Source of the DNA: Triatoma infestans
Taxonomy: Eukaryota; Arthropoda; Insecta; Hemiptera; Reduviidae
Assembly: GCA_011037195.1 (NCBI GenBank)
Contig: JAAEAF010002721.1
Span: 84,334-148,333, forward strand
Direction: 5' to 3'
DNA length: 64,000 bases
Shown: positions 9,790-22,090 of the stretch, one piece after another
Numbering within the stretch: the first letter of the stretch is position 1
Layout of the letters: every line of letters starts with the position of its first letter
Position numbers and translations under genes: made by a program
The notes under the pieces: generated by a model
Database searches by the model: none
What the model was told of the DNA's origin: nothing
The model's input: only the letters and a program-made list of their open reading frames with translations

Positions 9790-9925
9790 TAAAAACATCA
9801 GAGATATTTCCCATGATTGCCTGCTTCTTTTTGTGGTCATCGTCCGGTTTCGGGCGTTCGCCCATCATCAGGATGCTTTTTGCCAAACAGTGTGATTACA
9901 TAGATTTGCACAGAGCAAATTAGTT
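9790..9925 (-). repeat. HH module with intact core
   Basis: On the minus strand, CTGATGA (9865-9871), a stem GGGC..GCCC and GAAAC (9847-9851) form a hammerhead-like core, followed by the module's 'gaagcaggc' and 'atatctctgatg' blocks and preceded by 'tttgctctgtgcaa'. One unpaired base lies between CTGATGA and the stem. Confidence 0.65.
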
Positions 9926-9999
9926 GATACACTAAGCAAATTAGTTAATACTCTATTTAAGAACACATTTTACTTTTTCATACTGCTGGTAAATTGGGG

Positions 10000-10900
10000 T
10001 ATTGCGATGGCGTCAAATTTCCGATATCGAATTTTCACCGGAAATATACGTTTTGAGGAGCCACGAAAATGGTCTGTCTGTGTGTGTTTGTGGGTGTGTA
10101 TGTCTAAGCATAGCTTAAAAAACCGAAAAATTGGAAGATATTCATGTTCTGTTTGAGTATCATCTTGTGATCCGAAAGGAAGTTATCTGTCAAAATGTCC
10201 TTAATCCAGAAATATCCTTTACTGAATGAATATTTCAGGTTTTGCGATTAGCTCCAACAATTTCCTTGCTCCAACTATACAATAACTACAATTTTATTTG
10301 AAACATTTTTCTGAGAAAATTCATTCAAGGCGTTTTGTAACGAGTGGTGGGATATGCTTTCCTCTTAAGTATTAGTTTAATGTATTACACGATTCTGTCT
10401 TCTATATAATATTAATAGGAATTAAAAATGTTGCTAACAATTGGGGTATGAAGAAATTCGATAGACCTTTACTTCGGTTGAACTTTACTAAACAGACGTT
10501 TCAGATTTTGCGATTTTCTTCATAAAGACACCAGCGGCTTTCACTAAACTTTCCATGAAACTATTTTGCCCATCACTTTGTTTTCAAACTATTTTTGGTA
10601 AAATTGATTTTGGAGGGGTTCTGGTGGCTGGCTGGACACATTTCTTTCAAAAAGGTACTTTTATTTAGACTTTTGTATTCATATAACATTGAAGCCAAGT
10701 AAATATTTGACAAAAATTGTGTTGTGAATTATGGGTATGTAAATTGCAGTAATAGAATGGTATGAATGTTACACACGAGATTTTTACTTTCTCTTACTCT
10801 AAGTAAGACGAAGTATTGCGTTTTATGTCAAACTTTCGAGATTCAGTTTTCCCCGAAAATACCTTTAAAACCTTCATTAGCCACTCACTCACAGCCGGAC
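10000..10900 (+). repeat. D-repeat copy, nearly full length
   Basis: Contains in order the 'attgcgat' and 'gatatcgaattttcaccgg' blocks, an interrupted GT tract, 'catagctt', 'ctgtcaaaa', 'gattagctccaac', 'ttttatttgaaacattt', 'gagaaaattcattcaagg' and a second partial unit from about 10440. It has the same layout as 63365-64000. No long frame is shared between copies. Confidence 0.6.
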
Positions 10901-11562
10901 TCAAAGGCTGTTCCTGAAACTACTGTGACCGGTTAGCAAAATCACCATAGCTCTTAAAGCCTCTCTCATGGTCTCTGATTAGTAGATCTGCCGTAAGCTT
11001 TCGCGACGTTCTACTGTTACTCCCCCTCCCAAATATCTCTGGGCTAATGGTCATACTAGGCTTCTGATTGGCTACATATTTAAAAAGTTGAAGCTGAAAG
11101 TAACTGTCCTAGTCTCGCCGCAGAAAGGTTCCGGGTCGTTTTGAATCTTCTCGTGCCTATCCGTCCGCATTCTTATTTCTCACTGATCAGATAAGTCGGA
11201 TTTTTCAATATATCTAGTACAAAAATATCGAGTTTCGTGAATGAAAAGTTTCGTTAGGCAAAACCTAAAAGTTTGAAAAGTTAAATTGTCTTCCATTATA
11301 ATATCACAATGCAATGCGAACGTATATAATATCGCAAGCAGCGAACGTAAACAAACCTATTATACAGATGTACATAATAGGTACAGATGTACATAGTCTG
11401 TCAAAGAATTTAATTCAAAATTAACATTATAAAAACATAGTTATGAAATAATTTATGACAAAGATATTATTTTGTGACTCGCAGTTTAACTCGTCCTTGA
11501 AGCTGGCCTCTTTGCTGCTCAGTAATAGTTCCAAACAATAAATACGTAGAAATTTTTGCAGT
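10901..11562. other. no gene seen
   Basis: Moderately AT-rich, with no recognised motif. Confidence 0.4.
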
Positions 11563-11581
11563 AAAAAAAAAAAAAAAAAAA
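11563..11581 (+). repeat. A-rich run
   Basis: A run of about 18 A residues. The minus-strand open frame over it (11467-11649) is a poly-Phe artefact. Confidence 0.8.
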
Positions 11582-12817
11582 GAAAAGAAAACATGACCGC
11601 AAAGAATCTTTGAACTCCTATCCTCTACAATGATTTGAATAAATTTCAATTATTTTTTCCTTGTTCTTTAATGTTTCGGATGGAATGTGCGTCAGCAATT
11701 TCATGTACACCTTTTTTGAATATATTCATTCTTTGATTGTTATTTTAAGCTAAACCAAAACAAAAATTGAAGTTAGACCAGAACGTATTTCTTATACGAA
11801 AAAATCCAAATTTTTACCATCAATGCTGATAATTTGAGATTATTCTTCGGAAATGTGGCCGTTTTAAATTGAAAGAAAATTTTCTATTTGAATAGAATCA
11901 TTGAAATTGTATCGAATTAATGAAATATACTAATTGTAGAAAGCAAATGTTGATAGATCTTTCCAAGCCTGTAAGAACAGTGTTAATAGAAAAAAATTAT
12001 TTTATCTCACATATTATTTTTATTATTTTATTATTATCCAATCCATATTATTTCCAATGAAATATTATTATTTATAAAACAATTGCTTTTACTTCGAATA
12101 CATGTCCTACTAAATATAGAAAATTACAGAGAGAACAGAACAGATGCCTGAGACAAATTGCGTCCTATCTCAGATGGACACCAATTATATGGGTGTTGCA
12201 CCTGATGGAGCTGGCTATTTAATTTCGGATAGAATGTGCATCAGCAATTTCAGTCACACAATTCTAACAGCTAACAGATAAACTTGTCAGTTGTGGGAAC
12301 CAAGCGCATACTTGGAATATGTAATGTTGTCAATTATAAATTAAAATATCTTAAATACAATCAATATAAACATAAAAGACTAAAGCATATGCTTCAGTAC
12401 GGTAATTATGTAGTTTAGGTTTTTATTGCATGGATATGAATACAGTAAATAGAATTAAAGATGGTTGAATGGCCCATAGTCACCGCCACCAGAAGAATCT
12501 ATAATGAAATGCTCCGGTTAACTTATGTTAATCACTAACTCAGAGCATGCACCCAAATCTAGTGATCATAAGCAGGCCTCAGAACCGGGTGAGGTGCTCC
12601 CAATAGCACGTCGCAGTGGGCAGTCTCAGGAACCCCGTTTTTCCAGGCCTTCGCATTGGCAGAGATTCTTCTTCCGTCAAGAAAAACCTTCAGTGAACAC
12701 TACGTGCCAGATTCAGTAGGCTCATTTATAACTATAATTACATAACTATTTTTAAGTATATTCATATTCTTGCTCTAGTCAAAAATTAATTAAATAAAAC
12801 AGCTATCCTTGCTTTTA
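11582..12817. other. no gene seen; a 30-base phrase occurs twice
   Basis: A phrase built on 'gaatgtgc' and 'tcagcaattt' occurs at about 11675-11704 and again at 12225-12254 in the same orientation. The 64-residue frame at 12525-12719 has no recognisable motif. Confidence 0.4.
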
Positions 12818-13606
12818 TACAGGATGTTCTGCGACATGATGAACGCTACTCCGGGAGGTTACGTACACCTCAAATTCAACGAAAAAGTCCATATAAACTA
12901 CGGTCCAATTTTAATCAGTGTGGATAGCAATTTAGTTTTTGTGTGTGTAATTGTCGACTTCACTCGACTTAAATCACACACTGCTGCTGCAGTAACAAAT
13001 CTAATTTCACCGTTGGAAAGAGCATGAAATTTACGAAATACCATGCCTGCCAATTTAATGATAAGGTATGTAGAGGGAAAGTGTATTTTTTTAGAGTTGA
13101 AAAGAAAAAAGTATTAGTATTGTAGAAAATGTCTCCTGCTCAATTACTCTACTGTGAGCGGCACTTCAAAACCACTAATTTCAGAAAAAGTTCTACATTT
13201 AATAAGGTCCAAATCCATGTTCTTCCTTCCGCCAAGTGGCCAATGGAATTACTGCATATTGTTAAGGTAGTGTCGGAAGAATGGGAAATTTAAGACGAGA
13301 TAATTGTTTGACCGATTTATTAGATACTACTGTAATTGATGAATAATGTTTTTGTTTTGAAATCGACTCATATGATAGGTTTGATTGAATAAAGATTTTC
13401 ATGTTTATGTGCATCTCCCATTTCTTAGTTTTTTGTTACTCATTAGTTTATCTGATACAGAAGTGAAATAATTCAATTACAATTCAGCCCGAATACAAAA
13501 TGTGTTATAACTCCACACCCACTAATATGAACTTTTTTGTTCCCTTTGAGGTGTACAATCAACTCCCGGAATAGTAGCGACATCATCTCGCAGGACATAT
13601 CCTGTA
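12818..13606. repeat. inverted-repeat element, about 790 bp
   Basis: The left arm (12818-12895) and the right arm (about 13523-13606) are inverted copies. Each starts 'tacaggat', then has 'gcga.atgat', 'ccggga', 'gtacacctcaa' and 'aaaaagt'. The arms are about 75% alike by eye. The interior has no recognisable coding sequence. It resembles a non-autonomous DNA element; the family is unknown and no target duplication was identified. Confidence 0.5.
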
Positions 13607-13994
13607 TGTCATACTCGAAAACGCAAACCGAACTTCATTTATATAAAGTAACCGCTTTTCCATGGAAGCTAAGGTGTACAATCATAACAGGAAAGAAGAG
13701 AAAATCCGGCTCATATAAAAGGCAAGTTTCAAAAAGAAAAAGATGCACTTCTTTTTCTTCATTTCAAGTCACTTTTTTAAGTTAAAAATTTACTTAAAAT
13801 CTCAATGTTTACATTTTTAATTGTGTTCTAAGCAATATGGGGTACCCTTCAGAGGTTGCCAATCGGTGCGTAGTTCAGGAACAACAGCTACATTGGCATC
13901 CCAGTATTCTCAGATAGGTAAACAAAAGCCCTTCAGAGCTAGTTGAGGTTTGTAACCAATTGGGTTTAGCTACCTACAACACAACTCTAGCTCA

Positions 13995-13995
<1 letters not shown>
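13607..13995. other. no gene seen
   Basis: Another 'aaggtgtacaatcat' phrase at about 13672 echoes the arm sequence at 13550. Nothing else is recognised. Confidence 0.35.

Positions 13996-14040
<45 letters not shown>
13996..14040 (+). repeat. (CA)n microsatellite
   Basis: About 22 uninterrupted CA units. Confidence 0.95.
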
Positions 14041-14043
<3 letters not shown>

Positions 14044-14269
14044 CATCACTCACTCTCAGATTTCTCATTGGGTATTTAGAGACTGCTTCATTCTTTTTAC
14101 AAACACGACACTTAAAGAAGGAGACATAATAGATCTTTAGATCGCAATGGATTTTGACTTTTAGCCATGCCCTCCACACATCTAATTTGGGAGGTGATAC
14201 GGTCCATATCACACATTTATAATGAACTGTAGATGTAAACCCAAAGTCTCCTTTTTCAACCACCTCCAA

Positions 14270-14850
14270 ATTTTACTTGGGATCGGATCATACTAACGAC
14301 ATACCGTTTTTGAGGACCCTTGAGTACGAAAAAATGTCTTTAGCGAATCGTATGTATGTGTATCTAACATTGAAGATTTCGGACAAAAACTATTACCGGA
14401 AGTGCGACTTTACAGAATCCAATTTCCATAGATTTTTGAATTTTTTTATAATACGACTGCAATGATTTTCTCTAAACGTTGTATACTATCTATAAAAATA
14501 AATACCTAGCACTCTTATTTGTACTATTTTCCCTGGAAAATTATTATTATTGGGTTGGGGGAATAGTAGCGTAATGGCGATACAATTAATATACATTACC
14601 AACCATCGGTAGAATTCCACATTTTAAGAAAATCGTTTAACAGGAAAAGGGGCTTTACTGAATAGGTATTTCAGGTTTTTGAATTTTCTTGAAAAACTGT
14701 TATAATGGTTTCGTTGCGATCCTGACGGCAAAGATATAAACTATCACTTTTATATGTAAAGTAAAAAAAAGAAAAAGATTTTCGGTAATTCTGTGGTATT
14801 TGCGGCGTTAAATTTCAAATTACAAGGAGTTGATTCAATGTTATTGGCGC
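14270..14850 (+). repeat. D-repeat copy, two partial units
   Basis: Shares 'tgaggacccttgagtacgaa', 'accggaagtgcgactttaca', 'atttttatttg' type and 'aaaatcgtttaacaggaa' blocks with the other copies. A second partial unit begins near 14600. Confidence 0.6.
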
Positions 14851-16142
14851 TCTCCTCTGGACTACAGTGTAATTTAGACTAACTACAACCTGTCAGGATA
14901 TATAGTTATCCCCCATCTATCTCACTAATTAAGTTAGAACAAATGAGTAAATTTACATGTTTTAAGAAAAGTTGTCTTGTTACATTGGCAGCAGTGAGAG
15001 GAAGTCGTCCGAGGATTTCGCACCAGATTTTTTGTTTGTGATTCGTGTGTGTTGGTGTCGTTATTTGGTCTTCGAATTAATGATGTTATATCTTCACTTG
15101 ACTTATGAAATAAATATTCTTTCTCAGAAGGTAACAGGGGTCTATATTTCCGATGGAGAACCCAAGTTTGAATTTCAAACTTTAGCGAAACACTATCTTT
15201 TATGAGCAGTAAGAAAAATTAAAATTGCTAAATTATATTTATTATATAATAGTAATTAAAGTAGTGTAACTAACATATATTTACAAAACATGTCGGTGAC
15301 ATGTACAATAATTGAACGTGGTGGTGTAGTACATTTACAGTATGAGCCCTAGCTACTAGTCACTGAGCTCGCTAGCAGAGGGAGCCGGGATCGATGCAGC
15401 TCTATTGGCTATATACACATATTGATATATATACTTAGGTAAGCCACCAGCTGGCTTGCTAAATTGCATTCTCCTCTTCTTGTCACTGGTATGCATTTGC
15501 TCTATTAACTAAATTTGTTGATGAAAATGTATATTTATCGGTTCTGCTCTTTTATCGGCAGTTTTGTTTAGTTTTCTTTCTTTTTTATTAATAATAATTA
15601 CTTGTTCATTTGTATTATGAATTACTTGTTTATTGCAAATTGCTTTTAACATCTTTTCTTCAGTTGTTTTGTTAAATTTCCAGGCATTGTCAAAAGCTTT
15701 CTTATTTTGTGTGGAAGGTGGTAATACATTTCTAATACAAACTTACCTACTATTATTTTATATCTCATTTTATCTAGCAAATTGAATTTAAATATCTGAC
15801 TTCAAAGCAATACTATCTTTAATGACTAGTAAGAAAAATTAAACTTGAAATCTTGTTGAAAAAATTTAATGATCTTTTCTTAACTCTTCTTTTTTTCTTT
15901 TTTTTGGCAATCACAGGATTGACAATCTTGCCTTCAGTGCCACTAATCAGAGTTTGATTCCAAGGGAGAAGGTCCCAAGTTGTGTCTTCTAATATCGTAT
16001 GAAGAAGTGCAGAGCTACACTTAATACTAGACCGATAACAATTGCCTGTTTAAAAGGACATTTAATTATTCGATCGAATTTGCTTCACCAACGATACTGT
16101 AAAGTTATACTGTAAAGATATTTTAATTAAAACAGATAAGCC
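14851..16142. other. no gene seen
   Basis: AT-rich. The 77-residue frame at 14972-15205 has no recognisable motif and no start context that I can interpret. Confidence 0.4.

Positions 16143-16169
<27 letters not shown>
16143..16169 (+). repeat. (TA)n microsatellite
   Basis: About 13 TA units. Confidence 0.9.
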
Positions 16170-16173
<4 letters not shown>

Positions 16174-17340
16174 ATCGATATGCAGAGATTAAAGAAAATC
16201 AATGGAAGCATTTTAAAAAAAATCGCGATAATATGAAAAAAAATGGAGTAAATACGCAGTTTCAGTAGGCGGATTTAGCCGGTAACATTGAGTCTGATTT
16301 TTAAATAGAATATCATTTTGGGATCTTCCGATTTTTTGTTTTGAGATGTTTCGTGCTCAAATGACAGGATTCCCGGTAGAACATGAATTGCGAAAATCAT
16401 GCTAATAAAATATACTCTATCCCTTTAGGGATGTAAAATATACCCTACACTCGAGTAGGAATAAGAAAAAGTAAAATAAAAAAATCTGAGAGAGGTGGCA
16501 ACAGAGGCTCGGAAGTATTTAAGGTTTCTGAATTTTTACCTTCTCTTACTCAGTCAGTAATATATGATCTGTAAGATTTACGATCTTGTCAAAATTCTGA
16601 AATTAAGTTTTCACCGAAATACATTATTTGTGATAAAATATCAAAAACCACAAACACCGGATATTCCGTTTTGTTTCCACCTGCACAATTTCGTTTAGAA
16701 ATAAATGTGATAGTTTTATATCTGTACTGTGAGCATTCCAAGGTTAAAGGAGATCGTTATAGTAATTGTAGAGGTAATTAAAAAAACTCGAAACCTATCC
16801 TGTATTGCATTACCGGTAAGCTAACCTTCAACTTCGGAATTTAAGGATCCTGCTAGCTCCATCGCATAGAGCCATAAATATAATTGAAATAGTACTTAGA
16901 GGAAGGTTGTACATTATTGTTCCCACAGAACCCACCAAAAATCACTTTTTCCGGGAAAATGTTCCTTTCGCGTTATATGTAATTAAATGTTAACAAAATT
17001 TGAGCTTCTGGCAAAGGTTTCAGACAAAATGCGAGGTGATATTTCACTTAAGTTTTTTTTTTTTTAATTATTCGAGATAACTGCTCCAACTATTTTCTTT
17101 AAACTTGGTGTACTATGCACAAACACATATACCTAGCATTTTTATTTGTAACATTTTGTTTTGAGATATTTTATTCACGCACACACATACGCATACCTAC
17201 ATGCATACGGTCACACATAAACAGAGAGAAAGACTTCATTCGCTAAAAACATTTTTAGGCAATCAAGAATTTAAAAAAGATATCTCTGGTGAAAACTTAA
17301 TTTTGAAACAAAATTTGCACGATCGCAATACAGGAGTGGG
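16170..17340. repeat. cluster of D-repeat pieces in both orientations
   Basis: At 16170-16390 the minus strand carries the 'gattttctttaatctc' to 'ggatcttccgatt' blocks. At 16540-16640 a plus piece has 'ctcttactcagt', 'gatcttgtcaaaattctga' and 'gttttcaccgaaat'. At 16740-17060 a minus piece is seen, and 17060-17340 again shows 'gctccaactattttcttta' with an interrupted CA tract and 'gatcgcaatac'. The repeated insertion or rearrangement makes boundaries uncertain. Confidence 0.5.
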
Positions 17341-18477
17341 AGGAAATTAACAGTTGTGCTGAGAGGAATCAGAGAACTGATTTTGTTTAACAACTTAACG
17401 GTGGTAGCGCGCTAGCAGATTATATAGTCTTGGAGAGCGTGAGGAATCTATCTCATCACTATACGGTGCCAGGTACGATGTTCACACTCACAAACCAACA
17501 TACCATCTCGAGGGTGTTGTTATGCATAATATTGTCATTCCTAGTGACAACAATTGCATTATGCATTAATATAATATATTAGTATTTATCTGCTTATGCT
17601 CGTAATAGACCTTCAGAATGCAGTTAAACAAATATTAACCAACATATTTAGTTTTTTAAAAAGATAAGATGGAGATGTAATAACAACAGTTTGTTTTTAA
17701 TAATAAACTATAGAGTTTTTTTTCTCTTCTATTCTGAATGTTTTTATTTAAATAAAACTATTATTATGTACTGAATAAAAACTATTTATATATTATCTTG
17801 AATCCGCAACGATAAAGTAAGCACTGCCGGTCTAGATAACATTCTTATATTAACAATATTACTCTTTGATTTTACATTGATTCAAAAAATTTATAATCAT
17901 ATTGTCAGTAATTATATTTTTTATATGATCTGATAAAAAGGAAAAAATTTGGCGAGGATCCAAAATTTGAACATATCATTTCTGTTCAAGCGAGAAGATT
18001 TTATATTTCCATTCTACATTTCACTATGAACAGTGAATATAATTTATGCCGATTCTTACTGTTATTATTTCTTTATAATGAATTAACAAAATTGGATAAA
18101 ACTTTTAAGTATCACGATCCTTACAATAAAGGATTTTTAAAGTATAGACCAATAGAATAATTAATGGAAAAACCCTGTAGCATATGAATTTCTGATCAAA
18201 TCTATAACAAACTACTATTATATCTGCGCAGCATGAGTGTTCTCTGGCCATAGATATTCCATACACCAACTTTGACGTTTAGAAGAAATAATATTTACAA
18301 AGGCTCTGAGGCGGTTGTCTATGGCAAATCTCGCCATCGATGACTCGGAATCTATTAACATGGAAGTCTACAGTGATCGGCCGATCGACAATCCGTTCAC
18401 TCCCACATGCACAAACTGCTTTGTTCATGAACAAATAAACATATGCATATGCATAAAGAACTGCTTGCGCAGGTTTG
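17341..18477. other. no gene seen
   Basis: AT-rich. A 'ggtggtagcgcgctag' phrase at about 17401-17416 also occurs, inverted, at about 20456-20471. Confidence 0.4.
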
Positions 18478-18560
18478 TTCTGTCTTTTCAGTGGATTCCA
18501 AGTCATGTGGGCCAGGCTCAGGTTTGCGATAAGAGTGGGAGAAGTTCTGATTCACAGGAA
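18478..18560 (+). pseudogene. possible RNase H scrap
   Basis: The reading FVLSFQWIPSHVGQAQVCDKSG resembles the Q-W-I-P-S-H-V-G-x-x-G-N-E-x-A-D motif of retroelement RNase H domains. The downstream N-E-x-A-D part is not clear and no other RNase H motif is nearby, so this is a weak call on one short motif. Confidence 0.35.
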
Positions 18561-18889
18561 ATTACCGAGATCAGTGAGGGTGGCTGCTTCGTGCTAGTTA
18601 ACTGGCTAAGAGTTTCTAGCTTGGACTTTTGTCCTATGTGGCACGGTGGTAAAATGGATGCTGATCTTTACCTACTACAATCAATAAAGCACAGTAATTT
18701 ATTCTGTATTGGGACAAATGGCGCGAATGGCTAAGTTTGCAGATTATAAACAATCTGAACAATTAACTTGTTCTCTTTCTGAAGAACTTGTTTCAAATGT
18801 CCCTTTCAATGTTTAAGATAACATCCACGGGGTTTACAATGAAAAATAGACTATTTTAGGTGAGTAGAGAGGAAATGGGGCAGCTGGGC

Positions 18890-19125
18890 CACTTTTTTGC
18901 GGGGTAACTTTCCCCCCACCCCAGGAACCCATTGGTTACGGCTCTGTCCCATACTCCTTAACTTATCATCCAGTCCGATGCCTCCATTTAATCTCTCCCC
19001 ACCCCATCATACGCCCATTAACCCATTCAGACACATCATCCAATCTGATGCCTCCATTTAACCCTACCCCCACTTAACGACCATACCTCCACTTTTTAAC
19101 CTGTCCTCCAATTCGATGACCCTAT
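18890..19125 (+). repeat. pyrimidine-rich imperfect tandem repeat
   Basis: Phrases such as 'catccagtccgatgcctcca' recur at about 18968, 19028 and 19102 with drift, a period of about 60-70. It immediately precedes the LINE C-terminal fragment. Confidence 0.5.
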
Positions 19126-19129
19126 TTTC

Positions 19130-19440
19130 TCATGCCGGATCCATTTTGTAGAGTCTGTAAGACAGAAGAGGAAACACCCATCCATCTTATGAGAGATTGT
19201 CTGGGTTTTGAGGAGATTAGGTTCAGGACCTTTGGTGGAAGAGCTTAGGTATTTCCCCTTAAGGTTATTGTCCGATTTGTTCGGACTGCGGTGAATCTTT
19301 GGTGGATGACCCCGGTCTAGACATTTGTTCTAGACCTGGTTTTTTGTTGTTTTTTTGGGGGGTAGCTATATGGGCCCAGTGAGGCTTTGACAAGCGTGTG
19401 GTTTGGTCCCTCCCCACAGACAAATAATAATAATAATAAT
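19130..19440 (+). mobile_element. severely truncated LINE 3' end with AAT tail
   Basis: It consists of the ORF2 C terminus, a 3' UTR containing a 'ctagacatttgttctagac' hairpin-like phrase, and six AAT units at 19423-19440. This is the expected form of a dead-on-arrival LINE insertion. Confidence 0.7.
19132..19248 (+). pseudogene. LINE ORF2 C-terminal zinc knuckle
   Basis: The last 38 codons of a LINE ORF2 are readable: PDPFCRVCKTEEETPIHLM, then RDCLGFEEIRFRTFG and a stop at 19246-19248. C-x2-C, H-x4-C and F-R-x-F-G match the tail at 862-1056, so this is a related but diverged I/Jockey-group element. Everything upstream of about 19130 is missing, so the copy is severely 5'-truncated. A 3' UTR of about 170 bases and an AAT tail at 19423-19440 follow. 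Confidence 0.75.
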
Positions 19441-19689
19441 CACCGCTCCTCTCCATCGCCAGTTTAAAGAACAAGATGGCGGAACCTATAGCGACGGCAA
19501 CTTCTGCTCACAGAAACAGAAAAAATGGACGTATTTCTACACTTTTTATCACAGAAATAGAACCTAGAGGCAAGAAAGTAATTTTAAACACAAATTATTA
19601 ATATTATTATAATTTTTTTTTTTAATTTAAGGCGCGTTTCTATGTTGTGATGGAAGCAGAAAATATATATACTTAAATTATTAAGTTTA

Positions 19690-20297
19690 AAGGAAAATTG
19701 TACGTTGGCTGGCAAAAGGGTGTAAATCACAGGTACAAACCGTTAGTGCAAAACAATGCACACGCCTAACTCTATTGTCATTCCTTTGGTGTCTAAGAAA
19801 TCATATATAACAGGCGAGTTTTAACTACAAACATACAATACTATGCAGTATTATAGCGGAGAGTGTCTCATTCAAACAGTTGTATTGAGCAGTTCTAACT
19901 AGTCATATTCAAGCAGTCACAGTCATATTCAAAGAATATTATTCAGATAGGCGTATTCAGAACGTCATTCTCATTTAATATCCGTGCCGCTAAGTGTTAC
20001 GAGAACATTTGAGTTTAAAATCAATTTAGGATACAAGAAATATTAAGTGCAAGAGTTATGTGTATTTATAACTTATTTCATTTATTACAATTAACTTGTA
20101 ATTGTTATTTTATAACGTATCTAAATTCAATTATAGTCAGATTATTTATTGTAAACAAATGGTGTTCTATTCACTATTTCTAAACATCTAACACATATAG
20201 ACATACTCCCTTTCAAAACCGCTCGTGCTACACTACAAACTTACATACATCCAACAACATTCAACCAATGCCGCTACAATGGTCATTGGCGCCCGGA
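19690..20297 (+). mobile_element. possible LTR remnant with primer-binding-like site
   Basis: TGGCGCCCGGA at 20287-20297 resembles an LTR-retrotransposon primer site, and the sequence 10 bases upstream ends CTACA (20278), as an LTR end would. Upstream is a 'catatataa' TATA-like box near 19802. I could not find the other LTR end or a second LTR, so the call is weak. Confidence 0.3.
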
Positions 20298-20399
20298 GCC
20301 TTCTCAGCGCAGTGCTGGCTTATGGACAGAGTTCTTTCGTTATATACAACACTGTCCATCAGCGAACAGTGAGCTGAAAAGACTGCTAGGAAAAGAAAA

Positions 20400-20475
20400 T
20401 CTAAGAGCAGCACTGCTAACTCGAACCCGAGACCTCCACTAAACTAATCTCCACTAGCGCGCTACCACCGCTAGT
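20400..20475 (-). repeat. possible tRNA-derived SINE head
   Basis: On the minus strand 'ggtggtagcgcgctagt' is followed about 25 bases later by 'ctcgggttcgagtt'. These resemble the A box and B box of an RNA polymerase III promoter as in tRNA-derived SINEs. No full cloverleaf, poly-A end or second good copy is visible. Confidence 0.3.
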
Positions 20476-20479
20476 TCCA

Positions 20480-22090
20480 AAATATTACTTTTACTGTTTT
20501 TTATTTATTAGTAGAGTTTTTGTGGGCATTTCAATGCAGAATATTTTCTCAAAAAGCAGTGTTAAATTTTATTCGAGAGAAGAACGAATAAATAATATAA
20601 AATAGAATAAAGAAAGTATAAACTTCGAGTAGATTAAACTCTCTCTAATTGGAACTGGATGTTTTCATAATTATACAAATAGAATTTAATTCTGAATATG
20701 AATTAAGATTAAAATAGGAAACGTGAACATGAGATGATTAAACTTAAATCACACGATTTTATTTACGTAATTAAGTTTAACATTTAATGAGACATTTACC
20801 TATTTAATTAATTAGAGTTATTTTCTTCTAATTCATTCCTCTCTGTATTTCCCTCTCGGTCTATTTGATTTTAAATTGTTTTCAATTATAACGTTTGTTA
20901 ATGTTAACTCGTATTTTTACACAATTAAACTCAGATGTATGCAGAGTATTTTGGAAGGGAACCTTGCAATACAATTATGCGTAATGCAAATAATTTATCC
21001 ATAATATAAAACACCCAAGAAAATTCAAATTAGTTTCATTATCACTAAAAGTATGAGAAAGTTTTTTTTAATATCTTAAATATTTTGAATTGTGGTGAGT
21101 GATATTTTTATTATAGTCATATGTCTCAGTCATTCAGGAGATACCGACAAGGCAAAGTGTGGTTGGAAGTATGTACTATCTTCGGAAGTTGTTTGAAATT
21201 TAGACATCCAAATTGACTTGTCAAAAATAAGTTACTGAATTCTGATTTGAAAGCGTTTCATAAGTATATTTATAAGTACAATTTCGAAAGTAATAAAATA
21301 TTACTTTCTTTTATTGCTGTAAAAGAAGCATTGCGATCTTGTAAAATGAGTTTTGGAAATTATGATTTACTGGAATAAATGGTTTGAGGTCCCCTAAATA
21401 CGAAAAAGTGGTTTCTAGAAATTAATATGTCTTCTTTCTCTCTCTATGTGTGTTTGGAATTTTGGCAATATTTATTATTGGAATTAATATTTTGTAAATG
21501 ATAGAACTGTATAATATATTGACATGTCACTTTGAAGGTAAGCTTAACCCGCCCCTTTCCCCCAAAACTCTTGTAAAATGAATTTATTTGGAAAACTGTT
21601 TAAAAGAAAAGTGATAGGTCTCTGTATTAGGGATAGTATGTGTAGTTATATACGAATTAATGAGACTCGTTGGAGCCTTTATGGAGAAAGTCGCAAAAAA
21701 CTGTTTAGTAAAACTGTACTTCCGATGAACTAACTTTCTTCAAAATCGGAATTTAAGCATTACACTTCATTTGAATTAACAATATAAAGATGACAGAATG
21801 ATATAATAATAAACTGAAATAACACTAGCGGAAAACAAAATTAAACGAAATTGTTAAGCGCCACTGGCGAAATCTTAATCATCCTATTCGAAAACTTGAA
21901 CAGTCATTCGGGCGTAAATCTTTGTAAAATTAGGTACTAACATCGGATTATGGCAAATACAACTTTCTGAGGAATCTCGAGAAATGCAAAGTTTTATAAA
22001 CTTTAGTTTAACGACGACTCGAAAGATATATGGATGAAATACTTTAAGGCAGAAAAACATTATTGTCCTTGTTATAACATTCTGTTTTTA
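20480..22090. other. no gene seen; D-repeat scraps
   Basis: AT-rich. Weak D-repeat blocks occur at about 21300-21420 and 21540-21790, for example 'gaggtcccctaaatacgaaa' and 'ttggagcctttatggagaaa'. No coding motif. Confidence 0.4.

Noticed and set aside
14972..15205. Small gene
   Set aside because: No motif, no second exon and AT-rich context; chance opening is likely.
20287..20297. Confident LTR retrotransposon call
   Set aside because: The primer-site-like sequence has no paired LTR or coding remnant, so it is kept only as a weak feature.
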